A stretch of 64,000 bases of DNA, from assembly GCF_011369485.1 (NCBI RefSeq), contig NZ_VXCA01000024.1, forward strand, positions 1-64,000, given 5' to 3'. Positions 24,285 through 33,419 of the stretch are shown here, one piece after another. The stretch's first letter is position 1, and every line of letters starts with the position of its first letter. Made by a program: the position numbers and the translations under genes. The DNA is from Pseudomonas atagonensis (lineage in GTDB: Bacteria; Pseudomonadota; Gammaproteobacteria; Pseudomonadales; Pseudomonadaceae). The notes under the pieces were generated by a model. It saw only the letters and a program-made list of their open reading frames with translations. It was not told the origin of the DNA and ran no database searches.

Positions 24285-25598
24285 TTAAACAGCATCTCGC
24301 GGCAGCATCAACCCCAGCGGCAACCTTACCCGCGCCTCCAGTCCGCCACCGGACCGATTACGCAGTTCAACATTGCCGCCATGCATCGAAGCAATCCGCT
24401 TGACGATGGCCAGCCCCAACCCGGTACCCTTGCCGCCCCGCGCGCGATCCCCCCGGGTGAACGGGTTGAAGATCGCCTCAAGCTCCGACGGATCGATCCC
24501 CGCGCCACGGTCCATCACGCTCAGCACCACATACGGTGCGCTGGTGTCGCCGGACACGTAGGCCGCCACTTCGACGCCACTGCCCGCGTGATTCAAGGCG
24601 TTGCCAATGAGGTTGTTCAGCAAACGCTTCATCGATACCCGGCGCAGCGGAAACGGCTGGATTGGCTCCAGACGCAAGTGCACTTTCTCTTCGTTCTGGT
24701 TGTACGGTGCAGCCACCTCTCGCACCAGATCGCTGAGATCGACTTCTTCCACCGACTCATCACGACCATCGCGAATGAATGCGAGGAACTGGTCGAGAAT
24801 CGCGTCCATGTCCTCGATGTCACGGACCATGTCGTCCGTCAGATCGTTGCGATCGCCCATCAACTCCAGCGATAGACGCAAACGCGTCAACGGTGTACGC
24901 AAATCATGGGACACGCCGGCCAGCATCAACTCGCGCTCGCGCCCGGCCTGTTCGACATCCTCGGCCATCTGGTTGAAGGCGCGATAAACCTCGGTCATTT
25001 CGCTCGGCGTGTCACTGATCGGCAGGCGCACGCTGCGCCCCTGGCCGAGTTGCCGCGCGGCAAAAACCAGGCGCTTCAACGGTTGATTGAGCTGACTGAC
25101 AAAAATCCACGCCGATGCGGTCGAGAGCAAGCCGATGGCGAGGAACCAGCCGAGCACGTTCCAGATTTTCTGGCCGCGCAACGGGTGTGGGTACAGCGGC
25201 ACTTTCAGCCAGCCGTCGCCCAGACTCGGCGCGCGAACCCACAGCGCCGGTGGCGAGTGCATGCGCAAACGAACTTCGGTGTCGGCACCGAGTTCCGCCT
25301 GCATCTGCCGCTGGTAGATTTCACTGTACGGCCAGTGCTGTTCGCCCTCTGGCACGCCAGCGCCTACGACTCGGATGAGGGTGGCGGCATCAGCGATCTT
25401 CGCGCGATTTTCTTCGTCAGCGGCCCAATAGGCACGCAGCGTCAGGGCGACGCCGTGGCTGTATTGGCGATCCACCAGCACGTCCTCGTTCATCAACAGA
25501 TAAACCAGGGTCAGCGCCTTGGAAAACAGCACGACGATGAGCACCAGCCAGAGGGTGCGGGAGAAAAAACTTTGGGGGAACCAGACGGGGGTCTTCAT
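24285..25598 (-). CDS. amgS: EnvZ/AmgS-type sensor histidine kinase
   Basis: A 437-residue membrane kinase. A transmembrane segment lies at about residues 12-33 and another near 150-172, enclosing a periplasmic sensor of about 115 residues; a HAMP segment follows (RPL-like FAARQLGQGRSVRLPI). The phospho-acceptor is in VSHDLRTPLTRLRLS at about 230. ATP-binding boxes are NLIGNALNHAG, DRGAGID and GKGTGLGLAIVKR. By gene order it is the counterpart of P. aeruginosa AmgS, which handles membrane stress and aminoglycoside tolerance. It lies downstream of its response regulator. Confidence 0.9.
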   Translation of the reverse strand: MKTPVWFPQSFFSRTLWLVLIVVLFSKALTLVYLLMNEDVLVDRQYSHGVALTLRAYWAADEENRAKIADAATLIRVVGAGVPEGEQHWPYSEIYQRQMQAELGADTEVRLRMHSPPALWVRAPSLGDGWLKVPLYPHPLRGQKIWNVLGWFLAIGLLSTASAWIFVSQLNQPLKRLVFAARQLGQGRSVRLPISDTPSEMTEVYRAFNQMAEDVEQAGRERELMLAGVSHDLRTPLTRLRLSLELMGDRNDLTDDMVRDIEDMDAILDQFLAFIRDGRDESVEEVDLSDLVREVAAPYNQNEEKVHLRLEPIQPFPLRRVSMKRLLNNLIGNALNHAGSGVEVAAYVSGDTSAPYVVLSVMDRGAGIDPSELEAIFNPFTRGDRARGGKGTGLGLAIVKRIASMHGGNVELRNRSGGGLEARVRLPLGLMLPRDAV

Positions 25599-25615
25599 CT
25601 ATAACCGCTACACAC

Positions 25616-25703
25616 TTGCAGGAGCGAGCAATGCTCGCATATTGCGGATTGCGAGTCTGTGGGAATGGCCGTTCGACCGCTCCCGCCAGACTCGCTCCTA
25701 CAA
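25616..25703. repeat. REP-like inverted repeat between amgR and amgS
   Basis: TGCAGGAGCGAG at the left is mirrored by CTCGCTCCTACA at the right, with a small internal hairpin GAGCAATGCTC. It lies inside the amgR-amgS operon and could reduce read-through or stabilise the upstream mRNA. Confidence 0.65.
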
Positions 25704-25711
25704 ATCACCGA

Positions 25712-26452
25712 TCACTTGGTGGCGGTGCCATCCGGTACGAACACGTAACCCACGCCCCAGACAGTCTGGATGTAGCGCGGTTTGGACGGATCGGGTTCGA
25801 TCATCCGGCGCAGACGGGAAATCTGCACGTCAATGGAACGCTCGAGGGCATCCCACTCGCGGCCACGGGCCAGGTTCATCAGCTTGTCGCGAGTAAGTGG
25901 CTGACGCGCGTTCATCACCAGCGCCTTGAGTACCGCAAACTCACCGGTGGTGAGCATGTGCACTTCTTCGCCGCGCTTCAGTTCGCGAGTGGCCAGCGAC
26001 AAGACGTAATCGCCGAAGGTGACGTTTTCGTCTTCACTGCCCGGCGCGCCAGGCACCGGTGCAGCCTGACGACGCAGGACCGCTTTGACCCGCGCCATCA
26101 GCTCGTCCGGGTTGAACGGCTTGGCCAGATAATCGTCGGCGCCAAGTTCCAGACCCTTGATGCGGCTCAGCTCGTCGCCCTTGGCGGTAAGCATGATGAT
26201 CGGAATCTGATTGTTCGCGCCACGCAGACGACGGCAAGCGGTCAGACCGTCTTCGCCCGGCAGCATCAGGTCGAGGACGACCAGATTGAACACTTCACGC
26301 GACAGCAGACGATCCATCTGCTCGGTATTCGGTACGGCGCGGGCGCGGTAGCCCTTGCTGACGAAAAAGCGTTCCAGCAGGCTGCTCAGCCCCGGATCGT
26401 CGTCAACGATAAGAATTTTTTCGCCTTCAGCAGTTTGTGCAGTGCTGCTCAT
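25712..26452 (-). CDS. amgR: OmpR/AmgR-type response regulator
   Basis: A 246-residue regulator. The receiver domain contains the acidic pocket IVDDDPG, the phosphorylated Asp in VVLDLMLPGEDG, and MLTAKGDE. The C-terminal winged helix ends with RSIDVQISRLRRMIE and VWGVGYVF, typical of OmpR/PhoB proteins. It would be phosphorylated by the kinase encoded downstream and control envelope-stress genes. It is divergent from tex across a 358-bp region. Confidence 0.93.
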   Translation of the reverse strand: MSSTAQTAEGEKILIVDDDPGLSSLLERFFVSKGYRARAVPNTEQMDRLLSREVFNLVVLDLMLPGEDGLTACRRLRGANNQIPIIMLTAKGDELSRIKGLELGADDYLAKPFNPDELMARVKAVLRRQAAPVPGAPGSEDENVTFGDYVLSLATRELKRGEEVHMLTTGEFAVLKALVMNARQPLTRDKLMNLARGREWDALERSIDVQISRLRRMIEPDPSKPRYIQTVWGVGYVFVPDGTATK

Positions 26453-26810
26453 TGGATGCTCCTTTTAGCTCGGCGCGCATTATGGCGTAGCTGCCGTTAT
26501 ACGCACCGTGTGCATTGTTAGCAGATTTTTCCTTCACTGCCAGAAAACCGGGGTTTATGCCTACAGACTGCATCGCCCCCGAATGACAGAACGCTGGTTA
26601 TAATGCGCGGCGTTTTGTGCCAGGCAACGTCTGAATCGTTACCGCAGGTGGCCGGGCTTTTTTCCTGGCGGCCGCAGTAATTGTTCGATTTCACGGGTCA
26701 ATGGGGTGCCTTTTGACCCAGGCAGCGGCAATCTTCAAGCCGCTCAACCAGACTCCGGGCCTTTATTTCCGTGCCTGCGAGCCTGCTTTCACAATATGTC
26801 AGGTGGTTTT
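26453..26810. promoter_or_regulatory. Divergent amgR/tex promoter region with a long tex leader
   Basis: A perfect -10 hexamer TATAAT at 26599-26604 points towards tex and would leave a 5' leader of about 200 bases. No good -35 was found at standard spacing. A G/C-rich hairpin candidate (GGCCGGG to CCTGGCGGCC) lies at about 26650-26675. The amgR promoter should lie within about 100 bp of 26452; no hexamers were assigned. Confidence 0.55.
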
Positions 26811-29135
26811 ATGGACAGCATCAACAGCCGCATCGCCGAGGAACTCGGCGTACGCCCACAACAGGTCGAAGCGGCCGTCGCGCTACTCGATGAAGGCTCT
26901 ACCGTTCCCTTCATCGCCCGTTACCGGAAAGAAGTCACCGGCAGCCTCGATGACACCCAGTTGCGTCATCTGGAAGAGCGTCTGCGCTACCTGCGAGAAC
27001 TCGACGAACGGCGCATCAGCATCCTCGCCAGCATCGAAGAGCAAGGCAAACTTACCCCTGCACTCGAGCGCGACATCAAACTCGCCGACACCAAGACCCG
27101 CCTCGAAGACTTGTACCTGCCGTACAAGCAGAAGCGCCGCACCAAGGGCCAGATCGCCCTCGAAGCCGGCCTCGGCGACTTGGCCGATGGCCTGTTCAAC
27201 GACCCGAACCTTGCTCCGGAAACCGAAGCCGCCTTTTTCGTCGACGCCGAAAAAGGCGTGGCCGATGTGAAGGCTGCGCTGGAAGGCGCCAAGTACATCC
27301 TGATGGAGCGTTTCGCCGAAGACGCCAGTCTGCTGGAAAAACTGCGCAACTTCCTCAAACAGGAAGCGACCCTCAGCGCCCGCGTCATCGCCGGCAAGGA
27401 AGAAGAAGGCGCGAAATTCCGCGACTACTTCGAACACGACGAACCGCTGAAAAGCATGCCATCGCACCGCGCGCTGGCCATTTTCCGTGGTCGTAACGAG
27501 GGCATCCTCAGCTCCGCGCTGAAGATCGGCGACGAACTGCCGGGCACCATGCACCCGTGCGAGGGCATGATCGGCCAGCAATTCGGCATCCAGAATCAGA
27601 ACCGCCCGGCCGACAAATGGCTCGGCGAAGTGGTGCGCTGGACCTGGAAGGTCAAGCTCTATACTCACTTGGAAACCGATCTGCTCGGCGAGCTGCGCGA
27701 CGGTGCCGAAACCGAGGCGATCAACGTTTTCGCCCACAACCTGCACGACCTGCTGCTGGCCGCGCCGGCCGGCCCGCGTGCCACGCTGGGTCTCGACCCG
27801 GGCCTGCGCACCGGTTGCAAGGTCGCGGTGGTCGACTCCACCGGCAAACTGCTGGATCACGCCACGGTTTACCCGCACGTGCCGCACAACAAATGGGATC
27901 AGACCCTCGCTATCCTCGCCGCCCTGTGCGCCAAGCACTCGGTTGACCTGATCGCCATCGGCAACGGCACTGCCAGCCGCGAGACCGACAAACTGGCGAT
28001 CGAGCTGATCAAAAAATATCCAGCCATGAAGATGACCAAGGTCATGGTTTCCGAAGCCGGCGCATCGGTGTATTCGGCATCGGAACTGGCAGCCAAGGAG
28101 TTCCCGGATCTGGACGTGTCGATCCGTGGCGCGGTGTCCATCGCCCGCCGCTTGCAGGATCCACTGGCCGAGCTGGTGAAAATCGATCCGAAATCCATCG
28201 GTGTTGGCCAGTACCAGCACGACGTGTCGCAGCTGAAACTGGCGCGCGGTCTGGACGCCGTGGTCGAGGACTGCGTGAACGCCGTCGGGGTTGATGTGAA
28301 CACCGCTTCGGTGGCGCTGTTGGCACGAATTTCCGGCCTCAACGCGACACTGGCGCAAAACATCGTCGCCCACCGCGACGAGCACGGCGCGTTCAAGACC
28401 CGTGCAGCGCTGAAGAAAGTCGCCCGTCTGGGCGAGAAAACTTTCGAACAGGCCGCCGGCTTCCTGCGCGTGATGAACGGCGACAACCCGCTGGATTCTT
28501 CGGCCGTTCACCCGGAAGCCTATCCACTGGTGCAGCGTATTGCCGCTGAAACCGACCGCGACATCCGCTCGCTGATCGGCGATGCCGGGTTCCTCAAGCG
28601 TCTGGATCCGAAGAAGTTCACCGACGAAACCTTTGGCCTGCCAACCGTCACTGACATCCTGCAGGAACTGGAAAAACCGGGCCGTGACCCGCGTCCGGAA
28701 TTCAAGACCGCCGAGTTCCAGGAAGGCGTCGAAGAACTCAAGGACTTGCAACTGGGCATGATCCTGGAAGGCGTGGTAACCAACGTTACTGCGTTCGGTG
28801 CATTCGTCGACATCGGCGTACATCAGGACGGTCTGGTGCATATTTCGGCGCTGTCGGAGAAGTTCATCAAGGATCCGCGTGAGGCGGTGAAGGCCGGTGA
28901 CGTGGTGAAGGTCAAGGTCATGGAAGTCGACATTCCGCGCAAACGCGTCGGCCTGTCGATGCGCATGAGCGACACCCCGGGCGAGAAGATTGATGGCGCC
29001 CGTGGCGCGCGTCCGGGGTCGGCGCCGCGTCAGTCGTCGAACAACACGCCGCGCAAGGAAACCGCCACCGCAGCCCCGGTGAACAACGCCATGGCCTCGC
29101 TGTTCGCCAACGCCAAGCAGTTGAAGAAACGCTGA
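26811..29135 (+). CDS. tex: Tex-family RNA-binding transcription accessory protein
   Basis: At 774 residues this is full-length Tex. The order is an N-terminal helical Tex domain (RIAEELGVRPQQVEAAV), a YqgF-like RNase-H-fold domain (TLGLDPGLRTGCKVAVV) at about 325, helix-hairpin-helix segments at about 500-570, and an S1 domain (LQLGMILEGVVTNVTAFGAF) at about 650-720. Tex binds nucleic acid and affects transcription and fitness under stress. I start at 26811 (MDSINSR), preceded by AGGTGG. Its stop overlaps the next gene's ATG. Confidence 0.94.
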   Translation: MDSINSRIAEELGVRPQQVEAAVALLDEGSTVPFIARYRKEVTGSLDDTQLRHLEERLRYLRELDERRISILASIEEQGKLTPALERDIKLADTKTRLEDLYLPYKQKRRTKGQIALEAGLGDLADGLFNDPNLAPETEAAFFVDAEKGVADVKAALEGAKYILMERFAEDASLLEKLRNFLKQEATLSARVIAGKEEEGAKFRDYFEHDEPLKSMPSHRALAIFRGRNEGILSSALKIGDELPGTMHPCEGMIGQQFGIQNQNRPADKWLGEVVRWTWKVKLYTHLETDLLGELRDGAETEAINVFAHNLHDLLLAAPAGPRATLGLDPGLRTGCKVAVVDSTGKLLDHATVYPHVPHNKWDQTLAILAALCAKHSVDLIAIGNGTASRETDKLAIELIKKYPAMKMTKVMVSEAGASVYSASELAAKEFPDLDVSIRGAVSIARRLQDPLAELVKIDPKSIGVGQYQHDVSQLKLARGLDAVVEDCVNAVGVDVNTASVALLARISGLNATLAQNIVAHRDEHGAFKTRAALKKVARLGEKTFEQAAGFLRVMNGDNPLDSSAVHPEAYPLVQRIAAETDRDIRSLIGDAGFLKRLDPKKFTDETFGLPTVTDILQELEKPGRDPRPEFKTAEFQEGVEELKDLQLGMILEGVVTNVTAFGAFVDIGVHQDGLVHISALSEKFIKDPREAVKAGDVVKVKVMEVDIPRKRVGLSMRMSDTPGEKIDGARGARPGSAPRQSSNNTPRKETATAAPVNNAMASLFANAKQLKKR

Positions 29136-29518
29136 TGGAAATTCCGGCCGGGCTCGTCGAGAGCGCGTTTTTCAAGCTGTTGGGCTGCCGCCTGCACAGC
29201 CTGGAAACCGGGGTGGCGCAAGTCGCCCTGGCGCTGGAACCGGAACTGCGCAACCGCGGCGGCAAGCTGCACGGCGGCGCGCTGTTCAGTCTGGTCGATA
29301 TCGCCATGGGGCTGGCCTGTTCCAGCACCCACGGTTTTGACCAGCAGAGCGCGACCATCGAGTGCAAGATCAACTACATCCGCGCCGTTTCCGACGGCGA
29401 GGTGCTGTGCACGGCGCGGGTGATCCACCCGGGCCGGCGCACGCTGGTGGTCGAAGCCGACGTGATGCAGGGCGACAAACTGGTCGCAAAAGCACAAGGC
29501 ACGTTCGCTGTCCTGTAG
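29135..29518 (+). CDS. PaaI-family hot-dog thioesterase
   Basis: A 127-residue protein with the PaaI signature RGGKLHGGALFSLVDIAMGL, where the aspartate is the expected catalytic residue. It would hydrolyse an aromatic or acyl-CoA thioester, substrate unknown. Its ATG shares one base with the tex stop codon, so the two genes are probably co-translated. The same position between tex and gshA holds a thioesterase, from memory, in P. aeruginosa. Confidence 0.87.
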   Translation: MEIPAGLVESAFFKLLGCRLHSLETGVAQVALALEPELRNRGGKLHGGALFSLVDIAMGLACSSTHGFDQQSATIECKINYIRAVSDGEVLCTARVIHPGRRTLVVEADVMQGDKLVAKAQGTFAVL

Positions 29519-29600
29519 CTACTGGTCATCAATTTGAGTTAATTTCGGCGCTGCGTCTGCGGCGTCGAACTTTTCCGTGCGCGCAATAGCCAGATTCAAG

Positions 29601-29671
29601 GAGTGAAGTTGGCAATCGACACGGGCCGTTGTGGCTCAAAAACCAGGCGAAAACGCCAGTTTCAACTTCAC
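29601..29671 (+). promoter_or_regulatory. Stem-loop in the gshA leader
   Basis: GTGAAGTTG (29603-29611) pairs perfectly with CAACTTCAC (29663-29671). Inside is a tight hairpin GGCG-AAAA-CGCC (29646-29657). The structure ends 60 bases before the gshA start. Whether it lies in RNA or is a protein site is undecided. Confidence 0.45.
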
Positions 29672-29731
29672 CCTTGTAGACCGTCCTGCCCACCCCCATA
29701 TTGGGGCGACTGACGCGTGAAGGAATCCAAA

Positions 29732-31315
29732 TTGAGCGAACTTCTCAACCGCCGCCTGGCTCTGCTCGGCGAGCGCGCCAACCTCTCTCTGCTCGAACAG
29801 TGCCTTCACGGTATCGAACGTGAATGCCTGCGCGTGACCAGCGAAGGTCGACTGGCGCAAACGCCGCACCCCGAAGCCCTGGGTTCCGCGCTGACTAACG
29901 AACAAATCACCACCGACTATTCCGAGTCGCTGCTGGAATTCATCACGCCTGCCCTGCCCGACCCGGCGGATACGCTGGCGAGCCTGGACAAGATTCATCG
30001 CTTTGCCTACAGCAAGCTCGGCAACGAGTACCTGTGGAGTCCATCGATGCCGTGCCCGTTGCCGGCCGAGGAAGACATCCCGATCGCCTATTACGGCACC
30101 TCCAACATCGGTCAGTTGAAGTACGTCTACCGCAAGGGCCTGGCCCTGCGTTACGGCAAGACCATGCAGTGCATCGCCGGGATTCACTACAACTTCTCCT
30201 TGCCGGAAAAACTCTGGCCGCTGTTGAAAGAAGCCGAAGGCTTCGTCGGCACCGACCGGGATTTCCAGTCGTCGTCGTACATTGCGCTGATCCGCAACTT
30301 CCGTCGCTACAGTTGGCTGCTGATGTACCTGTTCGGTGCTTCGCCGGCGCTCGATGCAGGTTTCCTGCGCGGTCGCTCCCACCAGTTGGAACAGCTCGAC
30401 CCGGATACTCTGTACCTGCCCTACGCCACCAGCCTGCGCATGAGCGACCTCGGTTATCAGAGCAACGCCCAGGCCGGCCTGACGCCGTGCTACAACGATC
30501 TGGCGAGCTACACCGACAGCCTGCGCAAAGCCGTGGCCACGCCGTACGCGCCGTACGTTGAGGTCGGCACGCACAAGGATGGCGAGTGGGTGCAGCTCAA
30601 CACCAACATCCTGCAGATCGAAAACGAGTACTACTCCAACATCCGCCCGAAACGCGTGACCTACACCGGCGAGCGGCCGATTCAGGCGCTGGTGGCCCGT
30701 GGCATTCAGTACGTTGAAGTGCGCTGCCTGGACATCAACCCGTTCCTGCCGATGGGCATCGACCTCACCGAATCGCGCTTCCTCGACGCGTTCCTGCTGT
30801 ACTGCGCACTCAACGACAGCCCGTTGCTGACCAATACCAGTTGCGGCAACGCGACGTCGAACTTCCTCAGCGTGGTCAAGGAAGGTCGCCGTCCGGGCCT
30901 GCAATTGCAGCGTGACGGTGAGCAGGTAGAGCTGAAAACCTGGGCTGCCGAACTGCTCGAGCAGATCGCCCCGCTGGCCGCACTGCTGGATCAAAGCCAT
31001 GGTGGCGACGCGCACAGTAAAGCGCTGGATGCGCAACTGGCCAAGGTCAGCGATCCGTCCCTGACACCGTCGGCGCAGGTGCTGGCGGCGATGGCCGAAC
31101 ACAAGGAAAGTTTTGCGCAGTTCTCACTGCGTCAGAGCCAGGCCCACGCCGAGTTCTTCCGCAGCGAGCCGTTGGCGGCCGACGAACAGGCGAAGTTTGA
31201 GGAACTGGCGCGGTCTTCGCTGGCGGCTCAGGCTGAGCTGGAGCAGAACGAGGTCGGCGATTTCGATGTGTTTGTCGGGTCGTATCAGGCGAGCATTCTG
31301 GCGATCAGTAACTAA
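29732..31315 (+). CDS. gshA: Glutamate--cysteine ligase
   Basis: A 527-residue class I (proteobacterial) GshA. It joins glutamate and cysteine, the first and rate-limiting step of glutathione synthesis, in the cytoplasm. Recognisable segments are HGIERECLRVT near the start, TDYSESLLEFITPA, GIHYNFSLPEKLW and YVEVRCLDINPF. I choose TTG at 29732 (MSELLNRRLALLG) because the family begins there and AAGGA lies upstream; a GTG five codons earlier (29717) is the alternative. Confidence 0.95.
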   Translation: MSELLNRRLALLGERANLSLLEQCLHGIERECLRVTSEGRLAQTPHPEALGSALTNEQITTDYSESLLEFITPALPDPADTLASLDKIHRFAYSKLGNEYLWSPSMPCPLPAEEDIPIAYYGTSNIGQLKYVYRKGLALRYGKTMQCIAGIHYNFSLPEKLWPLLKEAEGFVGTDRDFQSSSYIALIRNFRRYSWLLMYLFGASPALDAGFLRGRSHQLEQLDPDTLYLPYATSLRMSDLGYQSNAQAGLTPCYNDLASYTDSLRKAVATPYAPYVEVGTHKDGEWVQLNTNILQIENEYYSNIRPKRVTYTGERPIQALVARGIQYVEVRCLDINPFLPMGIDLTESRFLDAFLLYCALNDSPLLTNTSCGNATSNFLSVVKEGRRPGLQLQRDGEQVELKTWAAELLEQIAPLAALLDQSHGGDAHSKALDAQLAKVSDPSLTPSAQVLAAMAEHKESFAQFSLRQSQAHAEFFRSEPLAADEQAKFEELARSSLAAQAELEQNEVGDFDVFVGSYQASILAISN

Positions 31316-31316
31316 G

Positions 31317-31477
31317 AGCCCCTCACCCTAACCCTCTCCCAGAGGTAGAGGGGACTGACTGGGTTGTTCGTTCGAGCTACACCGACCTGAACGACCAAGT
31401 CGAACTCATGATTTGCAAAGCCCCCGATCTGCTCCCTTTCCCCCTCTCCCTTTGGGAGAGGGCTGGGGTGAGGGGCT
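31317..31477. repeat. Long palindromic intergenic element, copy A
   Basis: The left arm AGCCCCTCACCCTAACCC is mirrored by GGGCTGGGGTGAGGGGCT at the right, each with an inner CTCTCCC/GGGAGAG. The core carries 'ACCGACCTGAACGACC', also seen in copy B. The rest of the 31316-31630 gap is AT-rich (about 31530-31590) and probably holds the tauA promoter. Confidence 0.85.
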
Positions 31478-31630
31478 GGATCTCACTGACACAAAATTCT
31501 TCTCGAACACATCTCTCGCTTAGATTTTTCCGCTCATAAGCTAAGTCTAAAAAGTTATTTATTTTTAGATTCTTAGATCATTTAGTCTCCTTTCACGCCG
31601 ACGCTCGGTCGCCTGATATGGAGCTTTTCA

Positions 31631-32608
31631 ATGAAACTGAATTTCCCGCTTCGCCTGCTCGCCGTAGCCTCCCTGGCTGCCGCGAGCTTTCTGGCCCAGG
31701 CTGCCGACCTCACCGTCGCTTACCAGACCACCGTTGACCCGGCGAAAGTCGCCCAAGCCGACGGCGCTTACGAAAAAGCCACCAAAGCCGATATCGCCTG
31801 GCGCAAGTTCGATAACGGCGCCGACATTATCGCTGCGATCGCTTCCGGTGACGTGCAGATCGGCTATCTCGGTTCGAGCCCGCTGACCGCTGCGATTACC
31901 CGCAAAGTCCCGGTCGAAACCTTCCTCATTGCCACCCAGATCGGCGCCGCCGAAGCGCTGGTCGCCCGCGACGGCTCCGGCATCAAGACGCCACAGGATC
32001 TGGTCGGCAAGAAAATCGCCGTGCCGTTTGTATCGACCGGTCACTACAGCCTGCTCGCCGCGCTGAAGCACTGGAACATCGATCCATCGAAAGTCACCGT
32101 GCTCAACCTCGCCCCACCAGCGATCATTGCCGCGTGGAAACGCGGTGACATCGACGCCACCTACGTCTGGGATCCGGCGCTGGGTGTGGCCAAGGAAAAC
32201 GGCAAGGTGCTGATCACTTCCGGTGAATTGGCCAAGTTCGGCGCGCCGACCTTCGACGCCTGGATCGTGCGCAAGGATTTCGCCGAGAAGCACCCGGAAA
32301 TCGTCACCGCATTCGCCAAGGTCACCCTCGACGCCTACGCCGATTACCGCAAGGATCCGAAAGCCTGGCTGGCCGATCAATCCAACGTCGACAAACTGGT
32401 GAAACTCTCCGGCGCCAAAGCCAGTGACATTCCGCTGCTGCTGCAAGGCAACGTCTACCCGCTGGCAGCGGATCAGGTCAGCGACCTCGGCGCGCCGACC
32501 ACCAAAGCCATCACCGACACCGCTGCGTTCCTCAAGGAGCAGGGCAAGGTCGAAGCCGTCCTGCCGGACTACGCGCCGTACGTCAGCGCCAAATACATCA
32601 CCAACTGA
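31631..32608 (+). CDS. tauA: Taurine ABC transporter substrate-binding protein
   Basis: A 325-residue periplasmic protein with a signal peptide of about 24 residues ending AQA. The mature protein begins DLTVAYQTTVDPAKVAQ, as TauA does, and contains the SsuA/TauA-type binding fold (GSSPLTAAITRKVP, FVSTGHYSLLAALKHW, YVWDPALGVAKENGKV). It delivers taurine to TauBC for use as a sulfur source. GGAG precedes the ATG. It opens tauABCD. Confidence 0.94.
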   Translation: MKLNFPLRLLAVASLAAASFLAQAADLTVAYQTTVDPAKVAQADGAYEKATKADIAWRKFDNGADIIAAIASGDVQIGYLGSSPLTAAITRKVPVETFLIATQIGAAEALVARDGSGIKTPQDLVGKKIAVPFVSTGHYSLLAALKHWNIDPSKVTVLNLAPPAIIAAWKRGDIDATYVWDPALGVAKENGKVLITSGELAKFGAPTFDAWIVRKDFAEKHPEIVTAFAKVTLDAYADYRKDPKAWLADQSNVDKLVKLSGAKASDIPLLLQGNVYPLAADQVSDLGAPTTKAITDTAAFLKEQGKVEAVLPDYAPYVSAKYITN

Positions 32609-32624
32609 TCGGGAGTTAACCGCG

Positions 32625-33419
32625 ATGGCCTTGCTACAGCTGGAGCGCATCAGCGCACAGTATCCCGGCAGCCCGGAACCGGTGCTGGCGGACATTTCCC
32701 TGACCCTCGGCCCCCAGCAATTGCTGGTAGCCCTCGGCCCGTCCGGCAGTGGCAAGACTTCGCTGTTGAACCTGATTGCCGGCTTCGTCGAACCGAGCGC
32801 CGGGCGTATCACCCTCGACGGCGTGCCGGTCAAAGGCCCGAGCGCCGAGCGTGGCGTGGTGTTCCAGGACGATGCTTTGCTGCCCTGGCAGGACGTGCTG
32901 GCCAACGTTGCCTTCGGCCTGGAACTGGCCGGTGTCGCCAGAGACAAACGTGAAAAAATCGCCCGGGAAATGCTCGCGCTGGTCGATCTTTCCGGTTTCG
33001 AAAGCCGCCGTATCTGGCAGCTTTCCGGTGGCCAGAAACAGCGCGTCGGCCTCGCCCGCGCCCTTGCGGCCGACCCGCGTGTATTGCTGATGGACGAACC
33101 CTTCGGCGCCCTCGACGCCTTTACCCGCGAACAGATGCAGGAGCTGTTGCTGCAAGTCTGGCAACGCACCGCCAAACCGGTGTTCCTGATTACCCACGAC
33201 ATTGAAGAAGCGGTGTTCCTCGCCACTGACCTGATTCTCCTCGCGCCGAATCCGGGGCAGATCGTCGAGCGCCTGCATCTCAACTTCGGCCAGCGTTACG
33301 CCGCCGGCGAATCGGCGCGGGCGATCAAGTCCGATCCGCGCTTCATCGAAACCCGCGAACACGTGCTGAGCAAAGTGTTCTCGCAACGCAGCGCCGTTCA
33401 ACGGCAGGAGCGCGCATGA
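32625..33419 (+). CDS. tauB: Taurine ABC transporter ATP-binding protein
   Basis: A 264-residue ABC ATPase. Walker A is GPSGSGKT with K44, the signature is LSGGQKQRVGLA, Walker B is VLLMDEPFGALD, and the H-loop is ITHDIEEA. It energises taurine import with TauC. It follows tauA by 16 bp and overlaps tauC by 4 bp. The long upstream extension of the frame lies inside tauA and is not coding. Confidence 0.94.
   Translation: MALLQLERISAQYPGSPEPVLADISLTLGPQQLLVALGPSGSGKTSLLNLIAGFVEPSAGRITLDGVPVKGPSAERGVVFQDDALLPWQDVLANVAFGLELAGVARDKREKIAREMLALVDLSGFESRRIWQLSGGQKQRVGLARALAADPRVLLMDEPFGALDAFTREQMQELLLQVWQRTAKPVFLITHDIEEAVFLATDLILLAPNPGQIVERLHLNFGQRYAAGESARAIKSDPRFIETREHVLSKVFSQRSAVQRQERA

Noticed and set aside
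26706..26810. 35-codon N-terminal extension of tex
   Set aside because: The extension is Pro/Cys-rich with no family similarity. MDSINSR at 26811 has a good upstream AGGTGG and matches the usual Tex N-terminus.
26883..28841. 652-residue open frame on the minus strand
   Set aside because: Antisense to tex, with no recognisable domain.
31317..31477. CCCTAACCC words considered as telomere-like or att sites
   Set aside because: They are arms of a dispersed palindromic element found four times between genes, with no integrase nearby.
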